The notes: generated from the sequence alone by a model not told the origin. A stretch of DNA of 64,000 bases from Portunus trituberculatus (GCF_017591435.1 NC_059294.1:160001-224000); one strand, 5' to 3'. Numbered from the stretch's first letter, positions 34,511 through 49,856 are shown. Numbers and translations are program-made.

Positions 34511-34557
<47 letters not shown>
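34511..34557. repeat. (TC)23 microsatellite
   Basis: Perfect array. Confidence 0.97.
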
Positions 34558-34560
<3 letters not shown>

Positions 34561-34647
34561 CAAGGTTACGAAAATCAACGTTTACCTTTGTATTTATTTT
34601 GAACATTGTTGCATAAAAGAATTTGCTTAAACTATTGAACTTTACTC

Positions 34648-34728
34648 CCTCCTCCTCCTCCTCCTCCTCCTCCTCCTCCTCCTCCTCCTCTCCTCCTCCT
34701 CCTCCTCCTCCTCCTCCTTCTCCTCCTT
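34648..34728. repeat. (CCT)~26 with one slip
   Basis: CTC/CCT triplets; one phase shift at 34690 (CTCTCC) divides two pure runs. Confidence 0.95.
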
Positions 34729-34779
34729 TACGTACCCTTCCTTACCCTTGCGTTTCACATATTCCACGTCGGCCCACCT

Positions 34780-35472
<693 letters not shown>

Positions 35473-35574
35473 GTGTGCTGTGGCTGTGCTGTTGGAGATG
35501 AGCTGCAGGAGGAGGTGTTGGTGGTTGCAAACTTAAAGCTAATGGAGTTAATAAATTGTGTACAACATGGAATT

Positions 35575-35576
<2 letters not shown>

Positions 35577-35640
<64 letters not shown>
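35577..35640. repeat. (CT)32 microsatellite
   Basis: Perfect 64-bp array, inverted partner of 35174-35469. Confidence 0.97.
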
Positions 35641-35643
<3 letters not shown>

Positions 35644-35836
35644 GCAAACAACGTAACTCACCGCCTCTCCTCGACCACAACAATATATAATAGTAGACTT
35701 CAAGAGTTAACTAATGGAATTTGCTCTTATTATACGCTGCAAGCCTTCCTTTTTTTACTCAGATTTCTTGATAAGTGAGTTTGTTGAGGTGATGCTTAAT
35801 TCCATCTTGGCTAAATCAAAGAGCGGGCTCAGATGT

Positions 35837-35838
<2 letters not shown>

Positions 35839-35925
<87 letters not shown>
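35839..35925. repeat. (GT)43 microsatellite
   Basis: Perfect 87-bp array. Confidence 0.97.
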
Positions 35926-35926
<1 letters not shown>

Positions 35927-36188
35927 CCTTGTCTAAACATTACAAAACTTTGGCGTAAGATATTGTGATGTGATGATTTTTCCTTGTCTTATTATGATTA
36001 TTTTGAGGATATTCAACAAGGTTACTTTATATAATATTTTCTTGCAACTTCTACTCGTTTATAAGAGGAAACGTACACCTCTGTGGCAAATATCGCTCAA
36101 ATACGTACACATATATCGTCACAATACACTGTAAGGAGTCTATGCAACACTTAAGTGCTGCATGGTAGAAGTGCTATATTCAGAAACG

Positions 36189-36402
<214 letters not shown>

Positions 36403-36404
36403 AG

Positions 36405-36940
36405 ACCACAGAGATGATCAGTAGAGTTTTAAAGAGTAGTTGTTCTAATGGTAATGCGGAAAACTTGTAAACATGTCACTAAAATCACAGAAACATCCTT
36501 AAAAAACACGTATCACTCCACTTTTAAAGATCACAGAGACGATTAGCAAAGTTTTAAAGAGTATTTGTGCGGAAAACTTGGTAACATGTCACTAGAATTG
36601 CAGAAACATCCTTAAAAAATCCGTGTCACTCCATTTTCAAAGACCACAGAGAAGATTAGCCGAGATGTAAAGAGTATTTGTTCTAATGGTAATGCGGAAA
36701 ACTTGTTAACGTGTCACTAGAATTGCAGAAACATCCTTAAAAAACCGTGTCACTTCAGCACGAACCCTTTGAAAATAGTGAAGGTGCCTTAGAATCACAA
36801 AAAACATCCTTAAAAACCCGTGTCACTTCAACTATAGATAGAGCCCCTTGAAAACAGTGAAGGTGCCTTAGAATCACAGAAACATCCTTAAAAAAACCGT
36901 GTCACTTCAACTAGAGCCTTTTGAAAACAGTAAAGGTGGT
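36405..36940. repeat. Internal tandem amplification of family B
   Basis: Three ~113-125-bp units (36405, 36530, 36643) followed by ~79-bp units (36787, 36866), all derived from the right half of the element. All carry ACATCCTTAAAAA and CGTGTCACT-like ends. Confidence 0.85.
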
Positions 36941-36972
36941 GTGAGGCGCGGAAGTGTTTCAGAATATGGGCC

Positions 36973-37376
36973 TGTAGACTGCTAACTCTACAACACCCAT
37001 TCAACTTTTCATATCGACATCTTCATCTTATTCTTTCCACATACTTACGAGCTTCTCTTCACCACCACCACCACCACCACCACCATCGCATCTCCAGCCA
37101 TCACCACCACAACCACTACCATGCTAAGGTTACGCAACATCCTCATCATCACCACATTCATAGTTATTATTATTCCCTCGAAAGTGCGGCGTTATCTGGA
37201 GTCCTCATCGCTATATTAATACCCACAACATACCTCCATCGTTTCATTATGTCCTCGGCGCTGTCTCGTCCGGCACACTTTGCATATCTTTATTAAGCGA
37301 GCGTATTTTTATTATGCCAAGATCTTTTTCCCTTACACTTGTTTATGCGATCTTTCATCTTTATTTCTCTGGCGTT

Positions 37377-37378
<2 letters not shown>
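36973..37378. other. Non-repetitive stretch with (ACC)11, no gene
   Basis: ACC triplets at 37060-37086, then CATCACCACC words to 37115. Confidence 0.6.

Positions 37379-37434
<56 letters not shown>
37379..37434. repeat. (GT)28 microsatellite
   Basis: Perfect array. Confidence 0.97.
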
Positions 37435-37435
<1 letters not shown>

Positions 37436-37954
37436 TCGCTGTAGGCAATCAGTCTTATCGCCTCGCACGTACTTACTAAGCCCAATAAATTATTTAGTTC
37501 TCCAATAACTTGAGCGGGAGAGGAAGGGGTGATGGGAGGAGATAAGCCAAGGCAGGTAAAGGCTAATGGATGATTGGAGGAGAGGAAAGTCGCGGAGAGA
37601 AAGTAAAGAGCAGATGAGATGAGGAACAAGTGCATGATAATAGGAGAAAATATGAAGTTGGAGATATGATGTGGGAAAAAAAAGCCCTTCTGGAATGTAG
37701 ATAAAAAAATGTAGTGAGATATGATGATAGAAGTAACTAGTGGTAATGTACATGCAAAGTACGAGCCAACGAAGAAAACGAGGGGAGAGAAAACGGGACA
37801 CTGGAGAGTTTAGGAAGAGAAGGAAATCGGATACTGAGAAAAAAAAGGAAAATCAGGACAGAGAAGAGAAAAGAAAGACAGAATAACAGCAGACGAACAT
37901 CAAAATAGACAATGCAAAGTTTTATTATAGAGTGAGGAATAAAGAAATATCTGT

Positions 37955-37958
<4 letters not shown>
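37435..37958. other. Mixed to purine-rich stretch, no gene
   Basis: G/A-biased on plus from 37510 to 37900, without a unit repeat. Confidence 0.55.

Positions 37959-38032
<74 letters not shown>
37959..38032. repeat. Compound (CT)21-(GT)16
   Basis: CT 37959-38000 changes directly to GT 38001-38032. Confidence 0.97.
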
Positions 38033-38034
<2 letters not shown>

Positions 38035-38244
38035 TCTCCAGCCTTCAGCACTTTTCTGTTTATTGCACTATTGTATTGTCTATATTCAGAGTATCTGTGT
38101 ACTCAAATATGCAGGGATGCAAAAATAGTGGTCCTTTAAACCGTCTTTCCAAGTAAAATAATGTAAATGTATGTTATTCTATATTTTCTTTCTCCACACA
38201 CAACCTTTTCATATTTCATTTTGATCTGCAGCTCAACGGACGCC

Positions 38245-38246
<2 letters not shown>

Positions 38247-38301
<55 letters not shown>
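38247..38301. repeat. (GA)27 microsatellite
   Basis: Perfect array, inverted relative to the CT part at 37959. Confidence 0.97.
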
Positions 38302-38302
<1 letters not shown>

Positions 38303-38454
38303 ATCAATGGATATATAACAAACGATAGATTTATTCTCGTTTCCATGTAGAAAACAATACTAAAATAAAACAGATATAAAAAGAAATGGTCTAACAGAAA
38401 AGGTCAGGCTGAGGTATCATCCTATGAGATCAATAACAAACACTGACCTTCACA

Positions 38455-38456
<2 letters not shown>

Positions 38457-38522
<66 letters not shown>
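38457..38522. repeat. (CA)33 microsatellite
   Basis: Perfect array. It is followed at 38558-38580 by (CCCTT)4. Confidence 0.97.
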
Positions 38523-38527
<5 letters not shown>

Positions 38528-38783
38528 TCCACTTCTTACCTATCTAGTTCTTACTCTTTTCCCTTCCCTTCCCTTCCCTTCAATTCCCTTCCCGCCCACC
38601 GCGTCCCCCTTCAAAGTATTAGCATAGTGGTGCAATTAAGAGCATGTCCTCCTGTCACAACGCCTCGTCTTCCTCCTTGAGTGATAGCATTCGACACACA
38701 CCGACACACAACACGACACACTCACTTCTGATACTGCGTGGCTTTTTTAATGAAGGTCGTGCGAATCTTGAATTTTGTCTCTG

Positions 38784-39004
38784 TCTTGTATTCTCAAACA
38801 CTTCTATGCCTCACCTCCCCTATTTCTAAAGGCTTTATTCGAATTTGCACGAGTTTTTAAGGTGTTCTTTTATGGTTCTAGAGGCAGAGTGATAAGATTT
38901 ATGTATTATTTACAGGAGAAACTGTCTTGAAAACCCCGCTAATCATCTCTGTGGCCTTGGAAAATAGCAGAGGTGAGAGGGTAAAGCGTTTCTCAGTACG
39001 AACC
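38784..39004 (-). mobile_element. TIR family B, copy B6 (minus)
   Basis: CTTGTATTCTCAAACACTTC through TGCACGAGTTTTTAAGGTGT, GGTTCTAGAGGCAG, AACCCCGCTAATCATCTCTG, to GTAAAGCGTTTCTCAGTACG. Same order as B4 and B7. Non-coding. Confidence 0.82.
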
Positions 39005-39040
39005 TTAGTCATTGTCTCTACATTTTTCCTCCTTTTTTCC

Positions 39041-39320
39041 TGCATCTCTCTATTCTCTCATTCCTTTACCCTCGTGTTTTCATTATATTTTTGTCAATGT
39101 ATTCTCTCAAACTCTATTTTTATTCTGCCTTTTTCGATTAACTTTTGTCTTCTCGCTTCCTCATCTTATTTTTCTTTCTCTGCATCTCTCTATTCTTTTA
39201 TTCTTTTACTCTTGTTTTTTTCATTATATTTTTGTCAACGTAAACTCTCAAACTGGATTTTTCTTTTTTGCTTTTGTTGTTCAACGTTTGTCTTGTCGCT
39301 TCCTTATTTTTTTCTCCCTC
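39041..39320. repeat. 140-bp tandem duplication, T-rich
   Basis: TGCATCTCTCTATTCT recurs at 39041 and 39181. Both units continue with CATTATATTTTTGTCAA, CTCTCAAACT and CTTTTGTCTT/CGTTTGTCTT, CGCTTCCT. The 232-codon frame across it (38927-39625) is an F/S/L-rich by-product. Confidence 0.88.
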
Positions 39321-39494
39321 TGTTCCTTTCTCTTATTCACAAGTACGTAGGTTACTCTAAAGCTAAAGTCATTCCTCTCATATATCACATTCCATCATCA
39401 CTACGACTCCTTTCCTTCCTAAGACTTCGTAGTATTTCTATCTTCTCTCACTCGTTTTCTTACCTTTTATATTCTCTTTCAATCTCGTCTTCTT

Positions 39495-39498
<4 letters not shown>

Positions 39499-39534
<36 letters not shown>
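39499..39534. repeat. (CT)18 microsatellite
   Basis: Perfect array immediately before family D copy 2. Confidence 0.96.
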
Positions 39535-39540
<6 letters not shown>

Positions 39541-39646
39541 TTCTACATTAGATGGTGCAGTTTATCACCAACATATAAGTCTTTTGTTGTTTGTTTCTTT
39601 TTGTTTTGTACTTTGTGTTAACTGAATCCCTTTTACGTCTTTCTTC

Positions 39647-39686
<40 letters not shown>
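39535..39686. repeat. Family D tail, copy 2, plus (CT)19
   Basis: TTCTACATTAGATGGTGCAG, TTATCACCAA, CTTTTGTTGTTTGTTTC and TACTTTGTGTTAACTG align with 29719-29810. A second CT array follows at 39649-39686. Confidence 0.7.
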
Positions 39687-39689
<3 letters not shown>

Positions 39690-39847
39690 GGGCGTTAAGA
39701 GGGGTGTGATTGGCCGCGCCGTGTCTCCGTGGCGGGGCGCGGTGAATAATGGGGCTGAGAGTGCAGGAACCCTCGCGGCGCAGGAAGGTGTCGTTTTGTT
39801 TGCTCTCCGTGAGACTCTTTGGCGGCGATACCCAGACACGGCGATTA

Positions 39848-39848
<1 letters not shown>

Positions 39849-39928
<80 letters not shown>
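39849..39928. repeat. (TG)40 microsatellite
   Basis: Perfect 80-bp array. Confidence 0.97.
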
Positions 39929-39929
<1 letters not shown>

Positions 39930-40091
39930 CTGTCCATCTTCGTGGTATATTTCTTTAGCATATTTTTCTCATCAGTCGCCATTTCTCCTTAACTCTCCTC
40001 TCTTTCTCTCTCTCCACATTTATTTTCGTTTGATATATTTTCCAGTGTATCTTGTCTCATTAATATCGGTTTGATCTTTATGTTTCCTAAT

Positions 40092-40092
<1 letters not shown>

Positions 40093-40164
<72 letters not shown>

Positions 40165-40182
40165 CGCTCGCTCGCTTGCTCG
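40093..40182. repeat. (CT)34-(CGCT)n
   Basis: CT 40093-40160 decays into CGCT/TGCT tetranucleotides (40160-40182). Confidence 0.96.
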
Positions 40183-40944
40183 TTTACTCACTCACGTGCC
40201 AAAAAGGAAACAAGCCACACTTATTTCGCCGTAAAATGTTCACACCATAAACTTCATTCCGTTTCTCGCGCGTCTGTTTGGCCAATGGCAACACACACTT
40301 ATGCAGCCCGTGTCCCGCTCGCCTCGCCCCATAAATCTTCCTAATGCGTACGCGAACAATAAATATAAACATTCATTTAATATGCTGCACACCCTCCTGC
40401 TCGAAAAATACATTGCACCGGACGGAAAAGTCTATTATCCTCTTCTGGATCTATTTATCTTGTGCCGATCACTTGGGTGTGGCGATGCTACGGGGAGAAC
40501 AACTATTTACGGATTGAATATAAAGGTTAAAAGAATACTGTGGTCTCCCTCAGTGAAATGCAGGTGAGTCGAAGTGAGATGGTACAGGTAGAAGTAATGG
40601 ATTTGAAGTGTGTATTGGTGCGCTGGTAAGGACTGTTTGTGTCTGCGTTGGTACATAGCTAATCCTCTATATACGAGTGAGATGCCATCAAGAAAACAAG
40701 ATCAGGTAACCTCGACTGGTAAAACTGATCATGGCATTTAAAACTTTTCACTTTATTCATGTTTTTTCTGGTTAGGGCGGCACCAGGCGAGTATCGTTCC
40801 CTGCACCTGCATAATAATTCGTTGCCTTCACTTCTATTAAGTAAATACTATTCTATATACTTAGGATTGGGGAAACCTTGTGCGTCTGTTACAAGGGGCG
40901 AGCATGTCTCCCTTTGACTTAAACTGAGGATATAAAGTGGATGA
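40183..40944. other. Non-repetitive stretch, no gene
   Basis: Mixed sequence; frame 40301-40567 (88 codons) has no recognised motif. Confidence 0.5.
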
Positions 40945-41204
40945 CATTTCTTCACGCTAATAAATGCTGTGGTGATGCGAGGTTAACACTGCTCTTTACT
41001 CTGGCAAGGGTGGCGTTGGTGTGTGCTAATAAAAGTTCCTTAAGCGAGAATGGCATCGCTCTGTGGTAATATATTGTACTCTGGTAGGGCGACCATTCCT
41101 GTGTGCTAATATATTTCCCCCAGCAGGGTCGGCATTACTGTATGCTAATAAATGCTATTCTGGCGAGGATACCACTGCTGCGTGTTAATAAATGCTGCAG
41201 TGGT
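40945..41204. repeat. ~40-bp minisatellite, five to six units
   Basis: The mark GTGTGCTAATAAATGCT recurs in diverged form near 40957, 41026, 41067, 41106, 41145 and 41185. Four spacings are 39-41 bp and the first is 69 bp. The second half of each unit reads CTGGCRAGGGTGGCRTT-like. It ends where a tRNA-like segment begins. Confidence 0.82.
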
Positions 41205-41300
41205 GGAGTGGATAGTGTTGCTGTGAGCGAGCCCGACGCCTCTAACTAGCTTGGGGTTCCAATCCTGGTCAGGGTAACTGACACCAAGTCAAATCCGGTG
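41198..41300 (+). mobile_element. Possible degenerate tRNA-derived SINE head
   Basis: AGTGGTGGAGTGGATAGTG resembles an A box and GGGGTTCCAATCCTGG (41252-41267) is one or two bases from the B-box consensus, about 45 bp apart as in a tRNA. The segment then passes into CAGGGTAACTGACACCAAGT. The anticodon arm is not clean, so this may be chance. Confidence 0.35.
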
Positions 41301-41796
41301 TCTGTCTATCTTTTTCATGGCGCGGCGCGGGAAGAGAATGTGTCGCAGCAGGCAAGTGTGATAACCGGAACGAGCCGCGCTAATGCATCCTGAGGAACAA
41401 ACACCATCCACAAATCGACTTCCAAACACCGCGGCGGACAGAAATAAGCACAGGAACCACGCACCTTACTCCCCCAAAAGCATCTCTCACCTTTTAGAGT
41501 ATAGGTAAAAAGCGACCGGCCGTGCACCTTAACCGCACACAAACTGCACCTCAGAAACCACCACCACCATCACCACCACCACCACCACCACCACCAAACC
41601 AGCATTATCTAAACGGCGGATACGATACCTGACATTGGCTTCAGTGGATTCCTGTGCCACAAACAAAGTGAAGCAAGACCTTGACTATTGCCACACAGAC
41701 GCGGCCGTAACTCACCAACTCTCTGAAGGTCGCACGAAAAGTATCGGATCGGGTATTCAATTTGCTCGATTCTTCTCCTTTTTATAAACTCTTGGC

Positions 41797-41800
<4 letters not shown>
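41301..41800. other. Non-repetitive stretch with (CCA)n, no gene
   Basis: CCACCACCATCACCACCACC run at 41559-41596. The minus-strand frame at 41315-41542 shows no known domain. Confidence 0.55.

Positions 41801-41850
<50 letters not shown>
41801..41850. repeat. (CT)25 microsatellite
   Basis: Perfect array followed by a C/T-rich patch (41878-41965). Confidence 0.97.
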
Positions 41851-41853
<3 letters not shown>

Positions 41854-42374
41854 AACAACCGAGGACGCCTGGTTCTTTTTCCTCCTTCCTTCTCTGCCTC
41901 TCTCTCTCGCTCCCTCCTCCTCTCCTCCACCCCACCGCCCTGCCCTCCCTCCCCCTCTCCCTCCCGTTCATCATCACAACTCCATTGTTAAACATGTAAA
42001 TTCCTTCCTTATTGCGTGATTTATTGGCGTAGGTCACACCCCGATCAGCATCTCTGTCCCTTTCCTTTATTGAGGGAATCTTCTTCCTCCGCCTTTTTAT
42101 TATCATTAGTGGTCGTAAACTTTTATCAGATCGCTACTTCCTGCCTATCAACTTTTCAGAGTCACGGTGTCAAAGAGTTTATTCAACTTTTACCTTCCCC
42201 TTTTTTTGCTTTTTTCTTGACTTTTCTTTAAGTTGGTGTGTATTAACTTTATCAAAAGCCTTCTAGTTTATGTCGTCATTCTATAAAGTTTTCATAGCGA
42301 TTAAAGTATCAATGAGTGTCTTTTTAATTATCACAGTAATTTGAAATAGTTCGATATGGAGTGGAAAATATATG

Positions 42375-42411
42375 ATGTGGTGGTGGTGGTGGTGGTGGTG
42401 GTGGTAGTAGA
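42375..42411. repeat. (GGT)~10
   Basis: Perfect GGT run, followed by AGTAGAGGAGGAGG. Confidence 0.95.
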
Positions 42412-42575
42412 GGAGGAGGAGAAGGAAAAGAAGAAATGAGATGGAGGTGAGGAGAAGGAGGAAAAGAAATAGAGAGAGGAGGAGGAGGAGGAGGAGGAGG
42501 AGGAGGAGGAGGAGGAGGAGGAGGAGGAGGAGGAGGAGGAGGAGGAGGAGGAGGAGGAGGAGGAAGAAGAAGATC
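42412..42575. repeat. Polypurine tract with (GGA)28
   Basis: Irregular purines to 42477, then near-perfect GGA 42478-42563 and GAAGAAGAAG. No pyrimidine from 42478 to 42572. Confidence 0.96.
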
Positions 42576-42696
42576 AGAAGGCGGCTCTAGGGATCAACAG
42601 AAGAGTCGTATCTGGCAACATTTGTCGTCATAAATATTGCCAAACACTTGGGTGCGTGAGACTTTCCATCAGATACCAATGGACCACCGGAGCACC

Positions 42697-42701
<5 letters not shown>

Positions 42702-42749
<48 letters not shown>
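42702..42749. repeat. (TG)24 microsatellite
   Basis: Perfect array. Confidence 0.97.
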
Positions 42750-42752
<3 letters not shown>

Positions 42753-43673
42753 TGACCGTGAGTTTCAATTACCAGGTTTGTTTTTTTCGGACAAAGGCAG
42801 CTGTTTGATTGGTATTCCTTTTCATTAGTATGGGCAAAGTAAGTGTTGCGCTGTGCCAGCGTTGTTATAATTATCTCACTCCACTGTTATCTCAGACTAA
42901 CGTATCTCTAATATGTATACATATGAGGTAACAATATTACAGTCGTGTCGGAACATCCTTAAAATTCTCAAGGCTGAGCCAATTACTTTCCATAAGTTCA
43001 AGTCGCTATGGCGTAACAGCCAACGACCACAGCTTATGTTGCGTTTAATAGCGCTAAACGATTCCCTCGAGGAATTATTCGCAGTAGCACCAGTGTCCGC
43101 GCCCAGTGAAAGCCTGCACAACCCCACCCCAAAGGGCAAAGACATGACGTTTCTTTACTCACAGGCAGTCACAATATTGTCGTAAATGTCGAAGTTCTTA
43201 CCGTCAGTGCATGCAGGTTGCTCGTCTGGTTGCCTTGACCTGTTTGTTGTTATTTTTTTTCTCGGTGAGCACGCGACTTCCCCGCTGGTTGAGAGTCAGC
43301 AACAGGTCGTGTGTCCGTTTCTGTCCTCGACCGCACATTTTTTCGGCAACTGTCAGATGAGTGACTGCCAGGACTGTGTACGAGGCAAAAGTAGATTGGG
43401 TGGGAATAGGAAGTACCAACTCGCTAAAAGACCCTGGGTAATCTAACATCAGTAGGGTGAGGAGGACGCACCCACAGATTCAGAAGACGAAATGGGAGAT
43501 GAGGTGGCAACAGATGACTGATGGGTGTTTGTCTCTCCTTATCTATCTTCTGCTCTCTTTTTCCTTTGTTATCATCCTTCTCATGAACTATTTGGTGAAT
43601 GAGAGGTGAAAGAAGACGTGTCTAGAGATGTCTGCAAGTGATAAGGCAAGTGCTCCTCAAATCAGAAAGTAAC

Positions 43674-43678
<5 letters not shown>
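42750..43678. other. Non-repetitive stretch, no supported gene
   Basis: Compositionally ordinary. Two adjacent plus-strand frames (42913-43185, 90 codons; 43186-43446, 86 codons) and their antisense shadows have no recognisable family or splice context. Confidence 0.5.

Positions 43679-43719
<41 letters not shown>
43679..43719. repeat. (TC)20 microsatellite
   Basis: Perfect array. Confidence 0.96.
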
Positions 43720-43724
<5 letters not shown>

Positions 43725-43823
43725 TTTTTTCTTCCTCTTTGGCCATTTCCGCAGAGTGAGAGGTTGGCGCATGTAGGAATCATAGGTACGTACGCATCGT
43801 GAATTATTTGAAGCACGCACACA

Positions 43824-43825
<2 letters not shown>

Positions 43826-43900
<75 letters not shown>
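43826..43900. repeat. (CA)37 microsatellite
   Basis: Perfect 75-bp array, followed by CACCACCACC words (43908-43935). Confidence 0.97.
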
Positions 43901-43907
<7 letters not shown>

Positions 43908-44293
43908 TCACCACCACCTACACCACCACCACCCCCCTCAGTAAGTGAGTCGGTTCATTGAGAGTACCTTTGTCTGGCACAATGGGCGGCCAGGTGATTC
44001 CCGGCCCGGCGTGTTGGAATGTGTACATAGACAAAAGTGCAGAGGCGGAGTGGTGCACATGAAAGCGGCGGGCCAAGAGTGTGTGTGTGTGTGTGTGTTT
44101 GTGCCGAGTGTGTGCATATCATGGAATCTGTGGAGAAATGTACACAGCGCGATAATAGTGTACACAGGAGGTGAGGAGGAGAATACAAATGTACACACAC
44201 AGCAGACCGCATTGTTGTGTGCACACGGAGGATAATGACGTGTACGTGGAAAGACAGAAGCAGTGCGCACACATATACACACACACATACACG

Positions 44294-44455
<162 letters not shown>

Positions 44456-44491
44456 GATGTCAACCTCAAACAATACATGTAAGATAAAGAC

Positions 44492-45939
<1,448 letters not shown>

Positions 45940-46175
45940 GCACCTAACCTCTTAAAACATTTTTACGCGCGAGGCGATTAAGCAGTAAATTTTAGCGGAT
46001 AATTTAAACGCACATATTCCGAACACGAGGCTGCCGGGGCCAACAATGAATGATGCTTGTTTAAACACCTCATTTACATATCATTAGGAGAGACGCCAAC
46101 AACGCTCACCTGTCCTTCAGGTATGCTAATCGAGGAAAAATTCTGCCTGATCGTATTATTCTCGGGGTAAATATT
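45940..46175. promoter_or_regulatory. Candidate enhancer-like island
   Basis: Dense short motifs: AACAATG (46042), TGTTTAAAC (46058), ATTTACATATCATTAG (46072), E-boxes CACCTG (46107) and CAGGTA (46118), octamer-like ATGCTAAT (46123). CTCATTTACATAT (46069) is repeated exactly at 48345. Pure motif argument; no conservation evidence available. Confidence 0.22.
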
Positions 46176-46288
46176 TGCCTTTTCCCAAGTTAGTCCCTAC
46201 ACCTCGAGGGTCTCCACTTTCTGGCCTGTGCTTGCCCATGAGTCGCCCTGCTGTCCGCCGCCCTAATACTATCATCCTAATACACACA

Positions 46289-47412
<1,124 letters not shown>

Positions 47413-47790
47413 GAGCAGAGCAGCGCTTTTACTTAACAACTGCATGACTTCGACGATAAAAGTACAGAGATGCCTTGTTCAGATCGTAAAATTCTCAACA
47501 TATATCTTCTTTCTTTTTGCTTTACTTTCCTTTTACTTTACAACTGCATGACTTCGACAATCAAAACAGAGAGATACCTTGTTCAAATTGTAAAGTTATC
47601 AATATGTTTCTGTTTTCCTTTCCTTGGAGATTCAGTTATTATCAAGAAGGAATGGTAGCAGGGCAGCATTTTTACTTTATAACTGCATGACTTCAACGAT
47701 CAAATTAGAGAGATATCTTGTTCAAATCGTAAATTCTCAATATATTTCTACTTTTCTTGGAGATTCAGTCATTATCAGGAACGGAAGGCA
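47413..47790. repeat. Diverged ~100-140-bp tandem repeat, three units
   Basis: AACTGCATGACTTC recurs with TGCATGACTT at 47441, 47545 and 47684 (spacings 104, 139). Each is followed by GAGAGATA.CTTGTTCA and AATTCTCAA.ATAT-like text. Units 2 and 3 also share CTTGGAGATTCAGT.ATTATC (47624, 47756), missing from unit 1, which explains the different spacing. Confidence 0.85.
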
Positions 47791-48630
47791 GGGAGATGGA
47801 AGGAGGTAGGGAGTGCGGTAAGAAAAGAGGGCGAAAGGCGAGAAGGTTGACTGATGAAGATCTCTCATCCATTTATCGGAGGCGGGGTGCCGGTCGTCGA
47901 CTTCTTGTGAACTGGACCATATTTGGGCGCTCGTCCGCCACCCGTGAGCCACCGACACACCTCCACCTCCTGCCTCCCTCCTAGCTCCAGCGCGTCATCC
48001 ACACACCCATTAGTCTGTCCAGCAAGAAGGAGGGGGAGGGAGAGGGAGAAAGCGAAGTGGAGGGAGATGAGGTGGAAGGAGGAAGAGAGGGAGAGCTTAC
48101 AATAAAACAGGCTGGGCATAGAGAGGAATGTATGTGAAGGGAGATAGAGGAGGTAGGGAAGGTTAATGTTGAGAGAGGTAGGAAGGAAGGAGGGTGTTCT
48201 CTCCCTAATGAGTGGAAGACAAGTAGACGAGGAAGAGGAGGAGAAGGAGGAGGAGGTGGAGGAGGAGGAGGAGGAAGCGAAAGGCAGGTTTAATTAACGG
48301 ATGTATTAACCGAGGAGTTTCATGGCTGATTAGCTTGCAAGACACTCATTTACATATCCCTTTTTTGCTTGTTATTATCTATCCATCAGCTTATCCATCT
48401 CTGTATCGCTACAATCTCTTACGTTGTAGACCTCTTTATATACCACTTGTAAGCCTCCTCACTCACTTACTTTTTTTGTACAGATAATGTTTTCATAATC
48501 AAATGCGATTTTTTTTTAACCGTGTATCAATTAACCAGTCTTTTTTTCATTCTTTCTTATGCATACCTTTGTCTGGTTCACTTTACGTTTATGTGCTTCT
48601 CTCACTAATGGCTAGAATGATTCCCCCTCT

Positions 48631-48640
<10 letters not shown>
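47791..48640. other. Mixed stretch with purine patches, no gene
   Basis: GGGAGG/GGAGG patches (48025-48080) and GGA triplets (48232-48276). A TAAT-rich segment (48285-48357: TTTAATTAACGG, TGATTAGC, CTCATTTACATAT) resembles the 46.1-kb island. C10 lies at 48631-48640. Confidence 0.5.

Positions 48641-48670
<30 letters not shown>
48641..48670. repeat. (TC)15
   Basis: Perfect short array directly after C10. Confidence 0.95.
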
Positions 48671-48672
<2 letters not shown>

Positions 48673-49648
48673 ATCTAGCAACTCGACCGGCACTAGGCAG
48701 CACAAGGCGGGCCATTATGGTCTCCCGGCGAGGCGCAGCTTGCATAGTGATGGTGGCGGCGCTAAGAACAAGGTGTTGGAAGGAGACTAAACGACCAGGC
48801 GGAGCGAGGATCCTTATCGCCAGCCGAGCAAAGTGAAGCCACGGATACGGCGCGTAGATGGTCAAGGATACGAAGGTCGATGGATATAGATTACATGTAC
48901 GTACAAGGAAGAGAACAGACTCAAGGTGCGTGTGCAGGAAGGGCTAAATCTATACGTAATGCTTGATTTATGTGGAGACGCGCAAAAAAGTTCCCAAGGT
49001 GGAGAGGGAAGGCATGGCTGGAGTGCTTGGTGAGTGAAGGTATGCTGTATATGTCAAGGAAGTGACCCACAGCTCTCTTCTATACAGACACTGCGATCAA
49101 ATCAGACTTTAAAAGGTTCCAAATTACTCTAACGCCATTGCTTCATTTATCAGTTTTTTAGTCAACATTTTCACAGAAGCCTTTTTTTTTGTATAATGAA
49201 CGCAATTTTCATAGCCCGATAAGACCACCACTAAGTATTCATCACCTCTCTTTTCTTCTTTTAATCAGAAAATCCTTCCTTAAAAGTCTTATCGCGGCAG
49301 CATCAACACCGAACTCTTTATTACCATTATGAACTCTGTATTACCATTATGAGGTCTTGTTCAAATTCCTAGATAGAAGATAACGTCCCACTCTTACATT
49401 ACTGCAAATATACTCAGGAACGCCGAGCTCGATAAATCCTTGCACTGTATAATTCATACCCCGCCAAACAACACTTCTTATATTGAGTGCTAAATGCCGC
49501 CCACCAGAGAAATGAGTCGCCGCGGTGCCTGGCGAGCTCGGCCTAATAGACAGCACACTTTACGCCGCTCAGGGAAGCCAAGATGAAGGTGGAGAGGAAC
49601 GATTATCACATTAGCGAGGAAGATGAATACCCCATGCAGCCTTGACCC

Positions 49649-49651
<3 letters not shown>
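48671..49651. other. Non-repetitive stretch, no supported gene
   Basis: Ordinary composition. The minus-strand frame 49347-49556 (69 codons) has no known motif. Direct repeat GAACTCT.TATTACCATTATGA at 49311 and 49329. Confidence 0.5.

Positions 49652-49691
<40 letters not shown>
49652..49691. repeat. (GT)20 microsatellite
   Basis: Perfect array. Confidence 0.97.
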
Positions 49692-49692
<1 letters not shown>

Positions 49693-49799
49693 TCAGTGCG
49701 AAATCAGTCTCCTCTTTTCTCATGATATCTCTTAAGTAAAACCTTCTTTTCCTTTCTTTCACTTCTTTTTTTACTTCCTTCCTGCCTCTAATTTCCATG

Positions 49800-49803
<4 letters not shown>

Positions 49804-49847
<44 letters not shown>
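49804..49847. repeat. (TC)22 microsatellite
   Basis: Perfect array. Confidence 0.97.

Positions 49848-49856
<9 letters not shown>

Noticed and set aside
38927..39625. 232-codon F/S/L-rich frame resembling a membrane protein
   Set aside because: It starts inside TIR element B6, runs through a T-rich 140-bp tandem duplication and ends past a CT array. The hydrophobicity is a by-product of T-rich DNA.
42913..43446. Two adjacent frames of 90 and 86 codons
   Set aside because: Balanced composition, but no recognisable family, and antisense frames of similar length exist. Transcript evidence would be needed.
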